In this document: piece after piece, positions 1 through 6,777 of the stretch | How the letters are laid out: every line of letters begins with the position of its first letter | How positions within the stretch are numbered: position 1 is the stretch's first letter | Assembly: GCA_964440155.1 (NCBI GenBank) | Contig: CAYTRH010000105.1 | Span: 1-10,016, forward strand | Length of the DNA: 10,016 nucleotides | Reading direction: 5' to 3' | Origin: PFJX01 sp964440155 | Lineage (GTDB): Bacteria; Pseudomonadota; Gammaproteobacteria; Burkholderiales; Thiobacillaceae | Notes under the pieces: generated by a model | Databases searched by the model: none | Told to the model about the DNA's origin: nothing | What the model saw: only the letters and a program-made list of their open reading frames with translations | Translations under genes and position numbers: made by a program

Positions 1-111
1 CAGCACGACGACGTTCAGGCCGCCGTCGCGCAGCCCGGCGGCCAGCGCCGCGCCCACCGGCCCGGCGCCGACGATGGCCACGTCGGCGTGCATCGGCGCC
101 GGATCAGTCAT
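1..111 (-). CDS. ubiH: UbiH-like FAD-dependent 2-octaprenyl phenol hydroxylase, N-terminal fragment
   Basis: Only the first 37 codons are in the window; the gene runs off the left edge. The translation starts MTDPAPMHADVAIVGAG and continues PVGAALAAGL. This is a beta-alpha-beta dinucleotide-binding fold with GAGPVG (residues about 15-20) matching the GxGxxG FAD motif. Members of this family are flavin mono-oxygenases, and UbiH hydroxylates the ring in ubiquinone synthesis. The ATG at 111 overlaps the pepP stop by 8 nt and has a GAGG element nine bases upstream, inside pepP. An ATG at 93 is a weaker alternative. The assignment to ubiH rather than ubiI or another family member rests mainly on the pepP-ubiH order known from E. 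coli and relatives, because the fragment is too short to separate paralogues. Confidence 0.72.
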   Translation of the reverse strand, partial: MTDPAPMHADVAIVGAGPVGAALAAGLRDGGLNVVVL

Positions 112-1411
112 GGCGCATGGCCTCTTCCAATGCGGCCACGCTCTTGGGCGCCAGCGTGGTCAGCACTTCGGCGCCGGTATCGGTCACCCGCACGTCGTCC
201 TCGATGCGAATGCCGATGTTCCACAGTTCCATGGGCACGTCATCGGCGGCACGGATGTAGCAGCCGGGTTCGACGGTCAGCGTCATGCCCGGACGCAACA
301 GCCGCCACTCGCCGTTCAGCTTGTATTCGCCGGCATCGTGCACGTCCAGGCCCAGCCAGTGGCCGGTGCGGTGCATGTAGAAGCGCTTGTAGGCTTCCTG
401 CTCGATCAGACCGTCCGGTTCGCCGGTCAACAGTTTCAGGTCGACCATGCCCTGGGTCAGCACGCGCAGCGCAGCCTCGTGCGGCGCGTGCCAGGAGGCG
501 CCGGGACGCACCGCGTCGATGGCCGCCGCCTGTGCCGCCAGCACGATTTCATACACGTCCTTTTGTGCCGGCGTGAACCGGCCGCTGACCGGCCAGGTGC
601 GGGTGATGTCGGCGGCGTAACCGTCGTATTCGCCGCCGGCGTCGATCAGCAGCAGGTCGCCGGCATTGAGGCGCTGGTCGTTGGCGACGTAATGCAGCAC
701 GCAGGCGTTGGCGCCGCCGGCCACGATGGGCGGGTAGGCGGGCGCCTGACAGCCCTCCTTGCGCATCTGGTAGAGCAGTTCCGCCTCGATCTCCCACTCG
801 CCCATGCCCGGCCGGCAGGCGCGCATGGCGCGCAGATGCGCGCGTGCCGAGATGTCGGCGGCGCGGCGCATGCATGCCAGTTCGTCGGCATCCTTGATCA
901 GGCGCATCTCATCCAGCAGTGCGCGCGCATCCAGCAGCGTGCCGGGGGCGCGTATGCCGGCGCGCGCCTTGGCGCGGGTGGCGTTGAGCCAGCCGAGCAC
1001 GCGCGCGTCCCAGGCCGGATCATGGCCGATGGCGTAATGCAGCGTGGCCTGGTTCTCCAGCAGCTTGGGCAGTTCGTCGTCGAGCCGATCGATGGCAAAG
1101 GTTTCATCGAATGCGAAGCGCGTGCGCGCCGCCTCGGGGCCGTGGCGAAAGCCGTCCCAGACCTCCCGTTCCGCGTTCTTCTCGCGGCAGAACAGAATCT
1201 GGCGCGGCGCGTCGCCGGCCAGCAGCACCACCACCGCATCCGGTTCGGCGAAGCCGGTGAGCCACCAGAAATGGCTGTCGTAGCGGTAGGGATAGTGGGT
1301 GTCGCGGTTGCGGGCCACTTCCGGCGCGGTGGCCAGCACCAGCACGCCTGCGCCCATTTCGGCGAGCACGCGCGCGCGGCGCGCGCGATAGACTTCGGCG
1401 TCAAACGGCAA
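104..1411 (-). CDS. pepP: Xaa-Pro aminopeptidase (aminopeptidase P), M24B family
   Basis: Aminopeptidase P removes an N-terminal residue when proline is second. It is a cytoplasmic dinuclear Mn(II) enzyme with the pita-bread fold. From a TTG start the protein has 435 residues, close to the 441 of E. coli PepP. The N-terminal domain carries the family signature RNRDTHYPYRYDSHFWWLTGF at about residues 35-54. The C-terminal domain shows all five metal ligands in order: D257 (LLIDAG), D268 (AADITR), H351 (TGHWLG), E381 (VEPGCY) and E404 (RIEDDV). They match the E. coli ligands D260, D271, H354, E383 and E406 with an offset of 2-3. The frame stays open to an ATG at 1474, but that start would lie deep inside murU and add 21 unmatched residues. 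TTG at 1411 has GGGAG seven bases upstream and fits the family N-terminus. The gene overlaps murU by 11 nt and the downstream ubiH-like gene by 8 nt, so it is the third gene of a coupled operon. Confidence 0.95.
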   Translation of the reverse strand: MPFDAEVYRARRARVLAEMGAGVLVLATAPEVARNRDTHYPYRYDSHFWWLTGFAEPDAVVVLLAGDAPRQILFCREKNAEREVWDGFRHGPEAARTRFAFDETFAIDRLDDELPKLLENQATLHYAIGHDPAWDARVLGWLNATRAKARAGIRAPGTLLDARALLDEMRLIKDADELACMRRAADISARAHLRAMRACRPGMGEWEIEAELLYQMRKEGCQAPAYPPIVAGGANACVLHYVANDQRLNAGDLLLIDAGGEYDGYAADITRTWPVSGRFTPAQKDVYEIVLAAQAAAIDAVRPGASWHAPHEAALRVLTQGMVDLKLLTGEPDGLIEQEAYKRFYMHRTGHWLGLDVHDAGEYKLNGEWRLLRPGMTLTVEPGCYIRAADDVPMELWNIGIRIEDDVRVTDTGAEVLTTLAPKSVAALEEAMRHD

Positions 1412-2132
1412 GGGCGTTCTCCCGGTTGCGTAGTTCCAGATCCAGCGCGTGCAGCCGCGCCGGTGTGCCGACATCCTCCCAGCGGCCGGTGTGGTGCTCC
1501 CCGGTCACCCGGCCGGCGGCGATGGCGGCGTGCAGCAGCGGTGCCAGTTTCGCCTTGCGCCCCGGCGGGATGTCGGCGAACAGCGGCGCGCGATAGCAGG
1601 CGATGCCTGCAAAGGTCAGCGGCGACGCGGCGTCGCGCGCGCACACCCGCCCGTCGACCAGGGCGAAATCGCCGTCGGCATGGTGCGGCGGGTTGTCCAC
1701 CAGCACCAGATGCGCCAGTGGCGCGTCCGCGTCGGCCATTGCGCGCAGCACCGGCAGCAGGCGGGCGTAATCGAAATCGGTGTAGACGTCGGCATTGACC
1801 ACGACGAATGGGCCATCGCCCAGCAGTGGCAGGGCCGTGGCGATGCCGCCGGCGGTTTCCAGCGGCGCGGCCTCGCGCGAGTAACGGATGTGCGCATCCC
1901 AGGCGGCGCCGTCGCCCAGTGTTCGTTCGATGGCGGCGCCCAGATGCGCATGGTTGATCACCAGCGTACCAAAGCCGGCGGCGCGCAGGCGTTCGATCTG
2001 CCACACGATCAACGCCTTGCCACCCACCTCCAGCAGCGGCTTGGGCGTGTGCTCGGTGAGCGGGCGCATGCGCTCGCCCAGACCGGCGGCCAGGATCATG
2101 GCCGGAAACGGCGCGGCGGCGGGCGTCGGCAT
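1401..2132 (-). CDS. murU: MurU-type N-acetylmuramate 1-phosphate uridylyltransferase
   Basis: The 243-residue protein is a sugar-1-phosphate nucleotidyltransferase with a Rossmann-like GT-A fold. The signature AMILAAGLGERMRPLT followed by TPKPLLEV (about residues 11-36) is the nucleotide-binding loop with the catalytic Arg/Lys. LETAGGI is at 91-97 and the metal-binding Asp is in VVNADV at 111-116, where many relatives have NGD. GRWEDVGTPARL at 216-227 is the usual end of the sugar-binding part. In Pseudomonas, MurU converts MurNAc-1-phosphate made by AmgK to UDP-MurNAc, which recycles peptidoglycan sugar without de novo MurA/MurB. Here it follows an AmgK-like kinase by one base, which favours MurU over a glucose-1-phosphate thymidylyl- or uridylyltransferase. 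The start at 2132 is chosen by this spacing. Family members often begin about 9 residues later, near an ATG at 2099, so the N-terminus is uncertain. Substrate is inferred from context. Confidence 0.85.
   Translation of the reverse strand: MPTPAAAPFPAMILAAGLGERMRPLTEHTPKPLLEVGGKALIVWQIERLRAAGFGTLVINHAHLGAAIERTLGDGAAWDAHIRYSREAAPLETAGGIATALPLLGDGPFVVVNADVYTDFDYARLLPVLRAMADADAPLAHLVLVDNPPHHADGDFALVDGRVCARDAASPLTFAGIACYRAPLFADIPPGRKAKLAPLLHAAIAAGRVTGEHHTGRWEDVGTPARLHALDLELRNRENALAV
1419..1423 (-). promoter_or_regulatory. Ribosome binding site selecting the TTG start of pepP
   Basis: GGGAG lies inside the last codons of murU, seven bases before TTG at 1411-1409. No ATG or GTG in the same frame has a comparable site nearby. 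This site is the main reason for placing the pepP start here and not at the ATG at 1474. Confidence 0.7.
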
Positions 2133-2133
2133 G

Positions 2134-3129
2134 TCAGAACGTGTAGCCGACCTGCGCCTGCCGGTTCTCCAGCGCATCGAGCAGGCGCAGCAGGTCGCCC
2201 AGATCGCGGTAGCGCTGGCAGGCGCGACGCAGATAGTCCATCACCCGTGGCATGTCCTTGAGATAGCCGTCCTTGCCGTCGCGGTGAAACAGGCGCGCGA
2301 AGATGCCCAGCACCTTGACATGGCGTTGTACGCCCATCCACTCGAAATCACGGTAGAACTCGCCGAAATCGGCGTGCACCGGCAGGCCGGCGGCGCGTGC
2401 CGCCTGCCAATAGCGCACCACCCAGTCGAGCACGCGTTCCTCGTCCCAGGCGATGTAGGCATCCTTGTAGATGGAGACCAGATCGTAGGTGATGGGGCCG
2501 TACACCGCATCCTGGAAGTCCAGCACGCCGGGGTTGTCGCGCTCGGTCACCATCAGGTTGCGCGAGTGCCAGTCGCGGTGCACGTAGACCGCGGGCTGCG
2601 CCAGGTTGTTGGCGACAATCGCGGTGAACACGCGCTCCAGCGTCTGCTGCTGGCAGCCGTCGAGTTCGATGCCGAGGTGACGCGCCACGTACCAGTCGGG
2701 AAACAGCCGCAGTTCGCGCAGCAGCAGCTCGGCGTCGTAGGGCGGCAGCTCGCCGGCACGGCTGGCGCGCTGGATGCTGATCAGCGCGGCGTTGGCGTCG
2801 CGGTACAGGCGATCGGCGCTGGCCTCGTCCAGCGCGGCCAGGTAGGTGGTATCGCCGAAGTCGCTGAGCAGCAGGAAGCCCTCCACGCCGTTCTCCGCCA
2901 GGATCTCCGGCGTATTGGCACCGGCGGCGCGGAACAGGCGGGCCACATGCAGGAACGGTGCGCAGTCCTCGTGCGTGGGCGGCGCATCCATGACGATGTA
3001 ACTGCCATCGGGTGTGCGCGCGCGGAAATAGCGCCGGAAGCTGGCGTCGGCGGAGGCAGGGGTCAGGTCCAGCAGCGGCGCCGCCAGCGCCTGCGCGGTC
3101 CACTGCCGCAAACGGTCAAAGCGATCCAA
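2134..3129 (-). CDS. amgK: AmgK-like anomeric N-acetylmuramate/N-acetylglucosamine kinase (APH fold)
   Basis: This is a 331-residue phosphotransferase of the aminoglycoside-phosphotransferase/choline-kinase fold. SDASFRRYFR-like sequence (SADASFRRYFRAR, residues about 26-38) forms the N-lobe nucleotide loop. The catalytic loop is HRDWHSRN at 184-191, with D186 as base and N191 as metal ligand, and the DFG-equivalent is LDFQD at 203-207. Family knowledge: AmgK phosphorylates MurNAc (and GlcNAc) at the anomeric carbon, feeding MurU. In Pseudomonas the pair provides a cell-wall recycling route that bypasses the fosfomycin target. The pairing with murU and the divergent lptD match the Pseudomonas arrangement, so the role is well supported although drug-modifying relatives share the fold. 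The only in-frame start near the family N-terminus is TTG at 3129, with another TTG at 3111. Neither has a clear Shine-Dalgarno site. It is the first gene of the minus-strand operon. Confidence 0.87.
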   Translation of the reverse strand: MDRFDRLRQWTAQALAAPLLDLTPASADASFRRYFRARTPDGSYIVMDAPPTHEDCAPFLHVARLFRAAGANTPEILAENGVEGFLLLSDFGDTTYLAALDEASADRLYRDANAALISIQRASRAGELPPYDAELLLRELRLFPDWYVARHLGIELDGCQQQTLERVFTAIVANNLAQPAVYVHRDWHSRNLMVTERDNPGVLDFQDAVYGPITYDLVSIYKDAYIAWDEERVLDWVVRYWQAARAAGLPVHADFGEFYRDFEWMGVQRHVKVLGIFARLFHRDGKDGYLKDMPRVMDYLRRACQRYRDLGDLLRLLDALENRQAQVGYTF

Positions 3130-3132
3130 AGA

Positions 3133-3138
3133 TATAAT
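3133..3138 (+). promoter_or_regulatory. Candidate -10 box upstream of lptD
   Basis: A perfect TATAAT lies in the 49-nt space between the divergent amgK and lptD starts, 40 bases before the lptD ATG. Transcription would begin near 3145 and give a leader of about 33 nt. No good -35 hexamer is visible 16-18 bases upstream (that stretch is within amgK and reads AAACGG), and there is no extended -10 TG. In an otherwise very GC-rich region the AT-rich hexamer stands out, but promoter activity is an inference. Confidence 0.4.
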
Positions 3139-3178
3139 CCGTCGGTCCTGAAAAGCCCGCGCATTCTATCACCCCCCC

Positions 3179-5437
3179 ATGCCGCCGTTTCCGCGCCTGA
3201 TCCTGTGCCTGTGCCTCGCGGCGGCGGCTTCCGAACTGTATGCGGCGGATGCGCCGCGCCTGCGCGCCAGCGCCGCTTTGGACCAACGCGGCGGCCCTGT
3301 GCCGATGCAGTTCGAGGCGGACCAGCTGCATGGACAGCTCGACCGCATGGTCGAGGTGAGCGGCGCCGTGGTGCTGCGCCGCGGCGAAGAGCGCTTCGAG
3401 GCGGACTGGATGCGTTACGACAAGCTCGCCGACGAAGCGCACGCGCGCGGCAACGTGTTGTTCGCGCGCGGCGCCGACCGCGTGTACGGCAGCGAGATCC
3501 GGCTGAAGCTGAGCGAGCGCCTGGGCGAGATGCAGGACGTGCGCTTCGAGCTGCACGGCGAGGACGGCCGCTTCGGGCGCGGCGCCACCGAGACGCTGCG
3601 GTTCGAGGGTCCGGACGTGTATGCCATGCGCGCAGCCAGCTTCACCACCTGCGCACCCGGCGATGACGACTGGTTCCTGAAGACCGCCGAACTGCGGCTG
3701 GACTATGTCAGCAACGTCGGCACCGCGCGCAACGTGCGGGTCGAGTTCCTCGATACCCCCATCCTGTACATGCCGTGGATGGATTTCGCGCTCGACGACC
3801 GGCGCAAGAGCGGCCTGCTGACGCCGTCGTTCGGCGTGTCCACCGAACGCGGCTTCGAGCTCCTGGCGCCGTGGTACTGGAACATCGCGCCCAACCGCGA
3901 CGCCACCCTGACGCCGCGCGTGATGACCAAGCGCGGCCTGCAACTGGGCGCCGAGTTCCGCTACCTGGAACCGGCCTACGCCGGCGAGGTCGCCGCCGAA
4001 CTGCTGCCCGACGACCGCCAGGCGAATCGCAGCCGGTATCGCGCGCTGCTGAGCCACGGCCACCGCTTCGATGCGCGCTGGTCCGGCAACCTCTATTACG
4101 AACGGGTATCCGACGACCGTTACTTCGTCGACCTGTCCAACCTGGTCAGCCAGACATCCCAGGTCAACCTGCCGCAACAGGCGGAACTGCGCTATCAGGG
4201 CGGCTGGTGGCAGGCCAGCGGCCTGGTGCAGCGTTACCAGACCTTGCAGGATCCCGCCAACCCCATCGTCGAGCCGTATCACCGGCTGCCGCAGATCCGC
4301 GTCGGCGGCCAGCAGCTCGACCTGTTCGGACGCGGCCTGCAGTTCGATTTCACCGGCGAGCTAGTGAACTTTGATCATCGTGCGGACGGGCGCGTGCAGG
4401 GGGTGCGCACCTACCTCCACCCCAGTGTCAGCTACCCGGTGCGCACCACCTATGCGACCGTCACCCCGCGTCTGGGCTGGCACCTGTCGCATTACGCGCT
4501 GGACGATTCCAGCCGCTTCAAGCCGGACAGTGTGCGCGACACCGCCGCCGCGGTGCCGGCCGGCGGTTTCCGCGACACCACGCGCAGCCTGCCCATCTTC
4601 AGCCTGGACTCCAACCTGTTCCTGGAGCGTGATCTGACCCTGCTGAACGTCGACTACCTGCAAACGCTGGAGCCGCGTGCCTATTACGTCAGCATCCCCT
4701 ATCGCGATCAGTCGCGCGTGCCGGTGTTCGACAGTTCCCTGCGCGAACTGTCGCTCGATCAGTTGTTCACCGAGAACCAGTACATCGGCGCCGACCGTAT
4801 CAACGACGCCAACCAGCTCACGCTGGCGCTGACCAGCCGTCTGCTGGAGCGCGGCACCGGCGTCGAACGCCTGCAGGTCACGCTGGGTCAGCGCTTCTAT
4901 TTCGAGGATCAGCGGGTCACGCTGTCACCCAGCGAGCAGGTGCGCGCGCGCAATTCCACCGACGTGCTCGCCCAACTCAGCGGTCAGTTGACGCCGCGCC
5001 TGGCGATCCGCGCGGGCCTGCAGTACGACACCGCCGAGAACGATCTGAGCCGGGCCAGCATCGGCGCCGGCTGGCGCGACGGCCCGGGGCGGGTGATCAA
5101 CGCCGACTACCGCTACACCATCGGTTCGCTCAACCAGATCGACGTGTCCTTCCAATGGCCGTTGGCACCCGGCTGGCATGGTCTGGGCCGGCTCAACTAC
5201 TCGCTGCGCGAATCGCGCGTGGTCGAGGGCCTGGCCGGCTTCGAATACAGCGCCGGCTGCTGGGCGCTGCGCGGCGTCATGCAGCGTCTGGCCACTACCG
5301 AGACCACCGCCAGCAACGCCTTCTTCCTGCAACTCGAACTGCGCGGCCTGACCCGTCTGGGCCCCAATCCGCTCGAAGTGCTCAAACGCGGCATCAGCGG
5401 CTACCGGCCGGCGGACGCCGCTTCCACCCTGCCATAG
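3179..5437 (+). CDS. lptD: LPS-assembly protein LptD (outer-membrane LPS translocon barrel)
   Basis: LptD with lipoprotein LptE inserts lipopolysaccharide into the outer leaflet of the outer membrane. The 752-residue product begins with a signal peptide (about residues 1-23, probable cleavage after LYA or YAA). An LptA-like OstA domain (about 40-160) follows, then a beta-barrel to the C-terminus. Recognisable barrel motifs include RRKSGLLTPSFG (about 208-219), APWYWNIAPNRDATLTP, TLEPRAYYVSIPYRDQS and, near the end, EYSAGCWALRG. The mature protein has only two cysteines: C158 (FTTCAPG), equivalent to E. coli C173, and C694 (SAGCW), equivalent to C725. The E. coli C31 and C724 positions are not cysteine. 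The ATG at 3179 is the first start after an in-frame TGA at 3149, yet it is preceded by seven C residues and has no Shine-Dalgarno site. surA begins one base after the stop codon, the usual lptD-surA operon. Confidence 0.96.
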   Translation: MPPFPRLILCLCLAAAASELYAADAPRLRASAALDQRGGPVPMQFEADQLHGQLDRMVEVSGAVVLRRGEERFEADWMRYDKLADEAHARGNVLFARGADRVYGSEIRLKLSERLGEMQDVRFELHGEDGRFGRGATETLRFEGPDVYAMRAASFTTCAPGDDDWFLKTAELRLDYVSNVGTARNVRVEFLDTPILYMPWMDFALDDRRKSGLLTPSFGVSTERGFELLAPWYWNIAPNRDATLTPRVMTKRGLQLGAEFRYLEPAYAGEVAAELLPDDRQANRSRYRALLSHGHRFDARWSGNLYYERVSDDRYFVDLSNLVSQTSQVNLPQQAELRYQGGWWQASGLVQRYQTLQDPANPIVEPYHRLPQIRVGGQQLDLFGRGLQFDFTGELVNFDHRADGRVQGVRTYLHPSVSYPVRTTYATVTPRLGWHLSHYALDDSSRFKPDSVRDTAAAVPAGGFRDTTRSLPIFSLDSNLFLERDLTLLNVDYLQTLEPRAYYVSIPYRDQSRVPVFDSSLRELSLDQLFTENQYIGADRINDANQLTLALTSRLLERGTGVERLQVTLGQRFYFEDQRVTLSPSEQVRARNSTDVLAQLSGQLTPRLAIRAGLQYDTAENDLSRASIGAGWRDGPGRVINADYRYTIGSLNQIDVSFQWPLAPGWHGLGRLNYSLRESRVVEGLAGFEYSAGCWALRGVMQRLATTETTASNAFFLQLELRGLTRLGPNPLEVLKRGISGYRPADAASTLP

Positions 5438-5439
5438 GA
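5436..5439 (+). promoter_or_regulatory. Possible ribosome binding site for an internal GTG start of surA
   Basis: AGGA overlaps the lptD stop codon and the first base of the surA ATG. It sits eight bases before GTG at 5448, an ideal spacing. The ATG at 5439 itself has no upstream Shine-Dalgarno site. Initiation at 5448 would only shorten the signal peptide by three residues. Confidence 0.4.
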
Positions 5440-6746
5440 TGATTCCAGTGGACGCTCTACGCTCGACCCTCTTCGCCCTGCTGCTCGCGCTGGCCGGCGC
5501 CTGCACCGCCGCAACCGCCGCCGCACCGGTGGAAATCGACCGCATCGTCGCGGTGGTCAACAACGCCGTGATCACCCAGTTCGAACTGCGTTCCCGCATG
5601 CAGCAGACGCTGCGCCAACTGGCCGCGCAGAACACGCCGCCGCCGCCGCGCAAGCTGCTGGAACGGCAGGTGCTGGAACGCATGATCACGGAGACCGTGC
5701 TGGCACAGGTCGCCGCCGACACCAATGTGCGCGTCGACGGCCCCATGTTGGACCGGGCCATCGCGCGCATCGCGCAGAACAACAACCTGTCGGCGGATGC
5801 CTTCCGTCGTGCGCTGGAGCGCGACGGTATCGACTTCAACGACTTCCGCGAGCAGATCCGCCTGGAGATGCTGATCGCCCGTCTGCGCGAACGCGAGGTG
5901 GACAACAAGCTGGTGGTCACCGATGCGGAGATCGACAACTTCCTGGCCAACCCGGCGCTGGCGCGGGACCAGCAGGACGAATACCTGCTCGCCCACATCC
6001 TGGTGCTGACGCCGGAAGGCGCCAGTCCGGAGACGCTGGCGCAGTTGCGCGCCAGGGCCGAGCGCGCGCTGGCGGAACTGGATGCCGGCGCCGACTTCGC
6101 GCAGGTGTCGGCGGCCTATTCTGACGCCCAGAACGCCTTGCAGGGCGGCAGCCTGGGGTGGCGCAGCGAGGCGCAACTGCCCAGCCTGTTCGCCGATGCG
6201 GTGCGTGACCTGCAACCCGGCGGGCGCACCGGCGTGCTGCGCAGCGGCAACGGCTTCCACGTGCTCAGGCTGGTCGACAAGCGCGGCCGTAACGTGCGCA
6301 TGGTGATCACGCAGACGCGCGCCCGCCACATCCTGGTGAAGACCAACGAAGTGGTAGGCGATGCCGAGGCGCGCAACCGCCTGCTGCAACTGCGCGAACG
6401 CATCGAGCACGGTGGTGACTTCGCCGCGCTGGCGCGGCTGCACTCGGACGATCTGTCCGCCAGCCGCGGCGGCGATCTCGGTTGGATCAATCCCGGCGAT
6501 ACCGTGCCCGAGTTCGAACGCGCCATGAACGCGCTGGAGCCGGGCGGCCTGTCGCAACCGGTGCAATCGCCGTTCGGCTGGCACCTGATCCAGGTGCTGG
6601 AACGGCGGCAGCAGGACGTGACCCAGGAGCGTCAGCGTCTGGAGGCGCGCCGCGCCATCCGCGAACGCAAGTCGGACGAAGCCTTCGATGACTGGGTACG
6701 GCAGGCGCGCGACCGCGCCTACGTGGAGATCCGCCTGGACGACTGA
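5439..6746 (+). CDS. surA: Periplasmic chaperone and peptidyl-prolyl isomerase SurA
   Basis: SurA escorts unfolded outer-membrane proteins, including LptD, across the periplasm to the BAM complex. The 435-residue product (E. coli: 428) has a hydrophobic signal peptide with probable cleavage after ATAAA at about residue 29. The N-terminal chaperone domain opens with DRIVAVVNNAVIT and runs to about 175. Two parvulin domains follow. P1 spans about 182-282 (YLLAHILV ... GGSLGWR ... GFHVLRL) and P2 spans about 293-392 (RARHILVK ... GGDLGWI ... FGWHLIQV). A C-terminal helix (KSDEAFDDWVRQARDRAYVEIRL) completes the family layout. Translation may start at ATG 5439, one base after lptD, or at GTG 5448, which has the better ribosome binding site. 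Co-transcription with lptD matches E. coli and Pseudomonas, but the next gene is not pdxA. Confidence 0.96.
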   Translation: MIPVDALRSTLFALLLALAGACTAATAAAPVEIDRIVAVVNNAVITQFELRSRMQQTLRQLAAQNTPPPPRKLLERQVLERMITETVLAQVAADTNVRVDGPMLDRAIARIAQNNNLSADAFRRALERDGIDFNDFREQIRLEMLIARLREREVDNKLVVTDAEIDNFLANPALARDQQDEYLLAHILVLTPEGASPETLAQLRARAERALAELDAGADFAQVSAAYSDAQNALQGGSLGWRSEAQLPSLFADAVRDLQPGGRTGVLRSGNGFHVLRLVDKRGRNVRMVITQTRARHILVKTNEVVGDAEARNRLLQLRERIEHGGDFAALARLHSDDLSASRGGDLGWINPGDTVPEFERAMNALEPGGLSQPVQSPFGWHLIQVLERRQQDVTQERQRLEARRAIRERKSDEAFDDWVRQARDRAYVEIRLDD

Positions 6747-6777
6747 CGGCATACCGCCGCCTCCGCCGTCATGCCGT
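6745..6777 (+). repeat. Overlapping inverted repeats at the surA / methyltransferase junction
   Basis: ACGGCAT at 6746-6752 is the exact reverse complement of ATGCCGT at 6771-6777, which contains the start codon of the next gene. The same left arm, as GACGGC at 6745-6750, is also the exact reverse complement of GCCGTC at 6765-6770. The two stems compete for one arm. One would bury the start codon and the other would leave it free. The 24-nt spacer has no Shine-Dalgarno site. Whether the structures form or matter is inference. Confidence 0.35.

Noticed and set aside
74..1798. Plus-strand frame of 574 codons opposite pepP and murU
   Set aside because: Antisense shadow. The minus strand carries all five PepP metal ligands and the MurU signatures.
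3090..3120. Sigma-E type promoter for lptD (GTCAAA at 3115-3120)
   Set aside because: lptD is sigma-E controlled in E. coli, but no GAACTT-like -35 lies 15-17 bases upstream here.
2134..3129. Aminoglycoside resistance kinase
   Set aside because: It has the APH fold, but length, adjacency to murU and divergence from lptD fit the AmgK housekeeping family.
1888..3666. Plus-strand frame of 592 codons across amgK and into lptD
   Set aside because: It is out of frame with lptD and opposite amgK. The composition is typical of shadow frames and there is no domain.
5493..5526. Possible lipoprotein cysteine in the SurA signal (LAGAC)
   Set aside because: The residue three positions before Cys is Ala with Leu one further back, a poor lipobox. 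A normal signal peptidase I site (ATAAA before PVEID) follows, as expected for soluble SurA.
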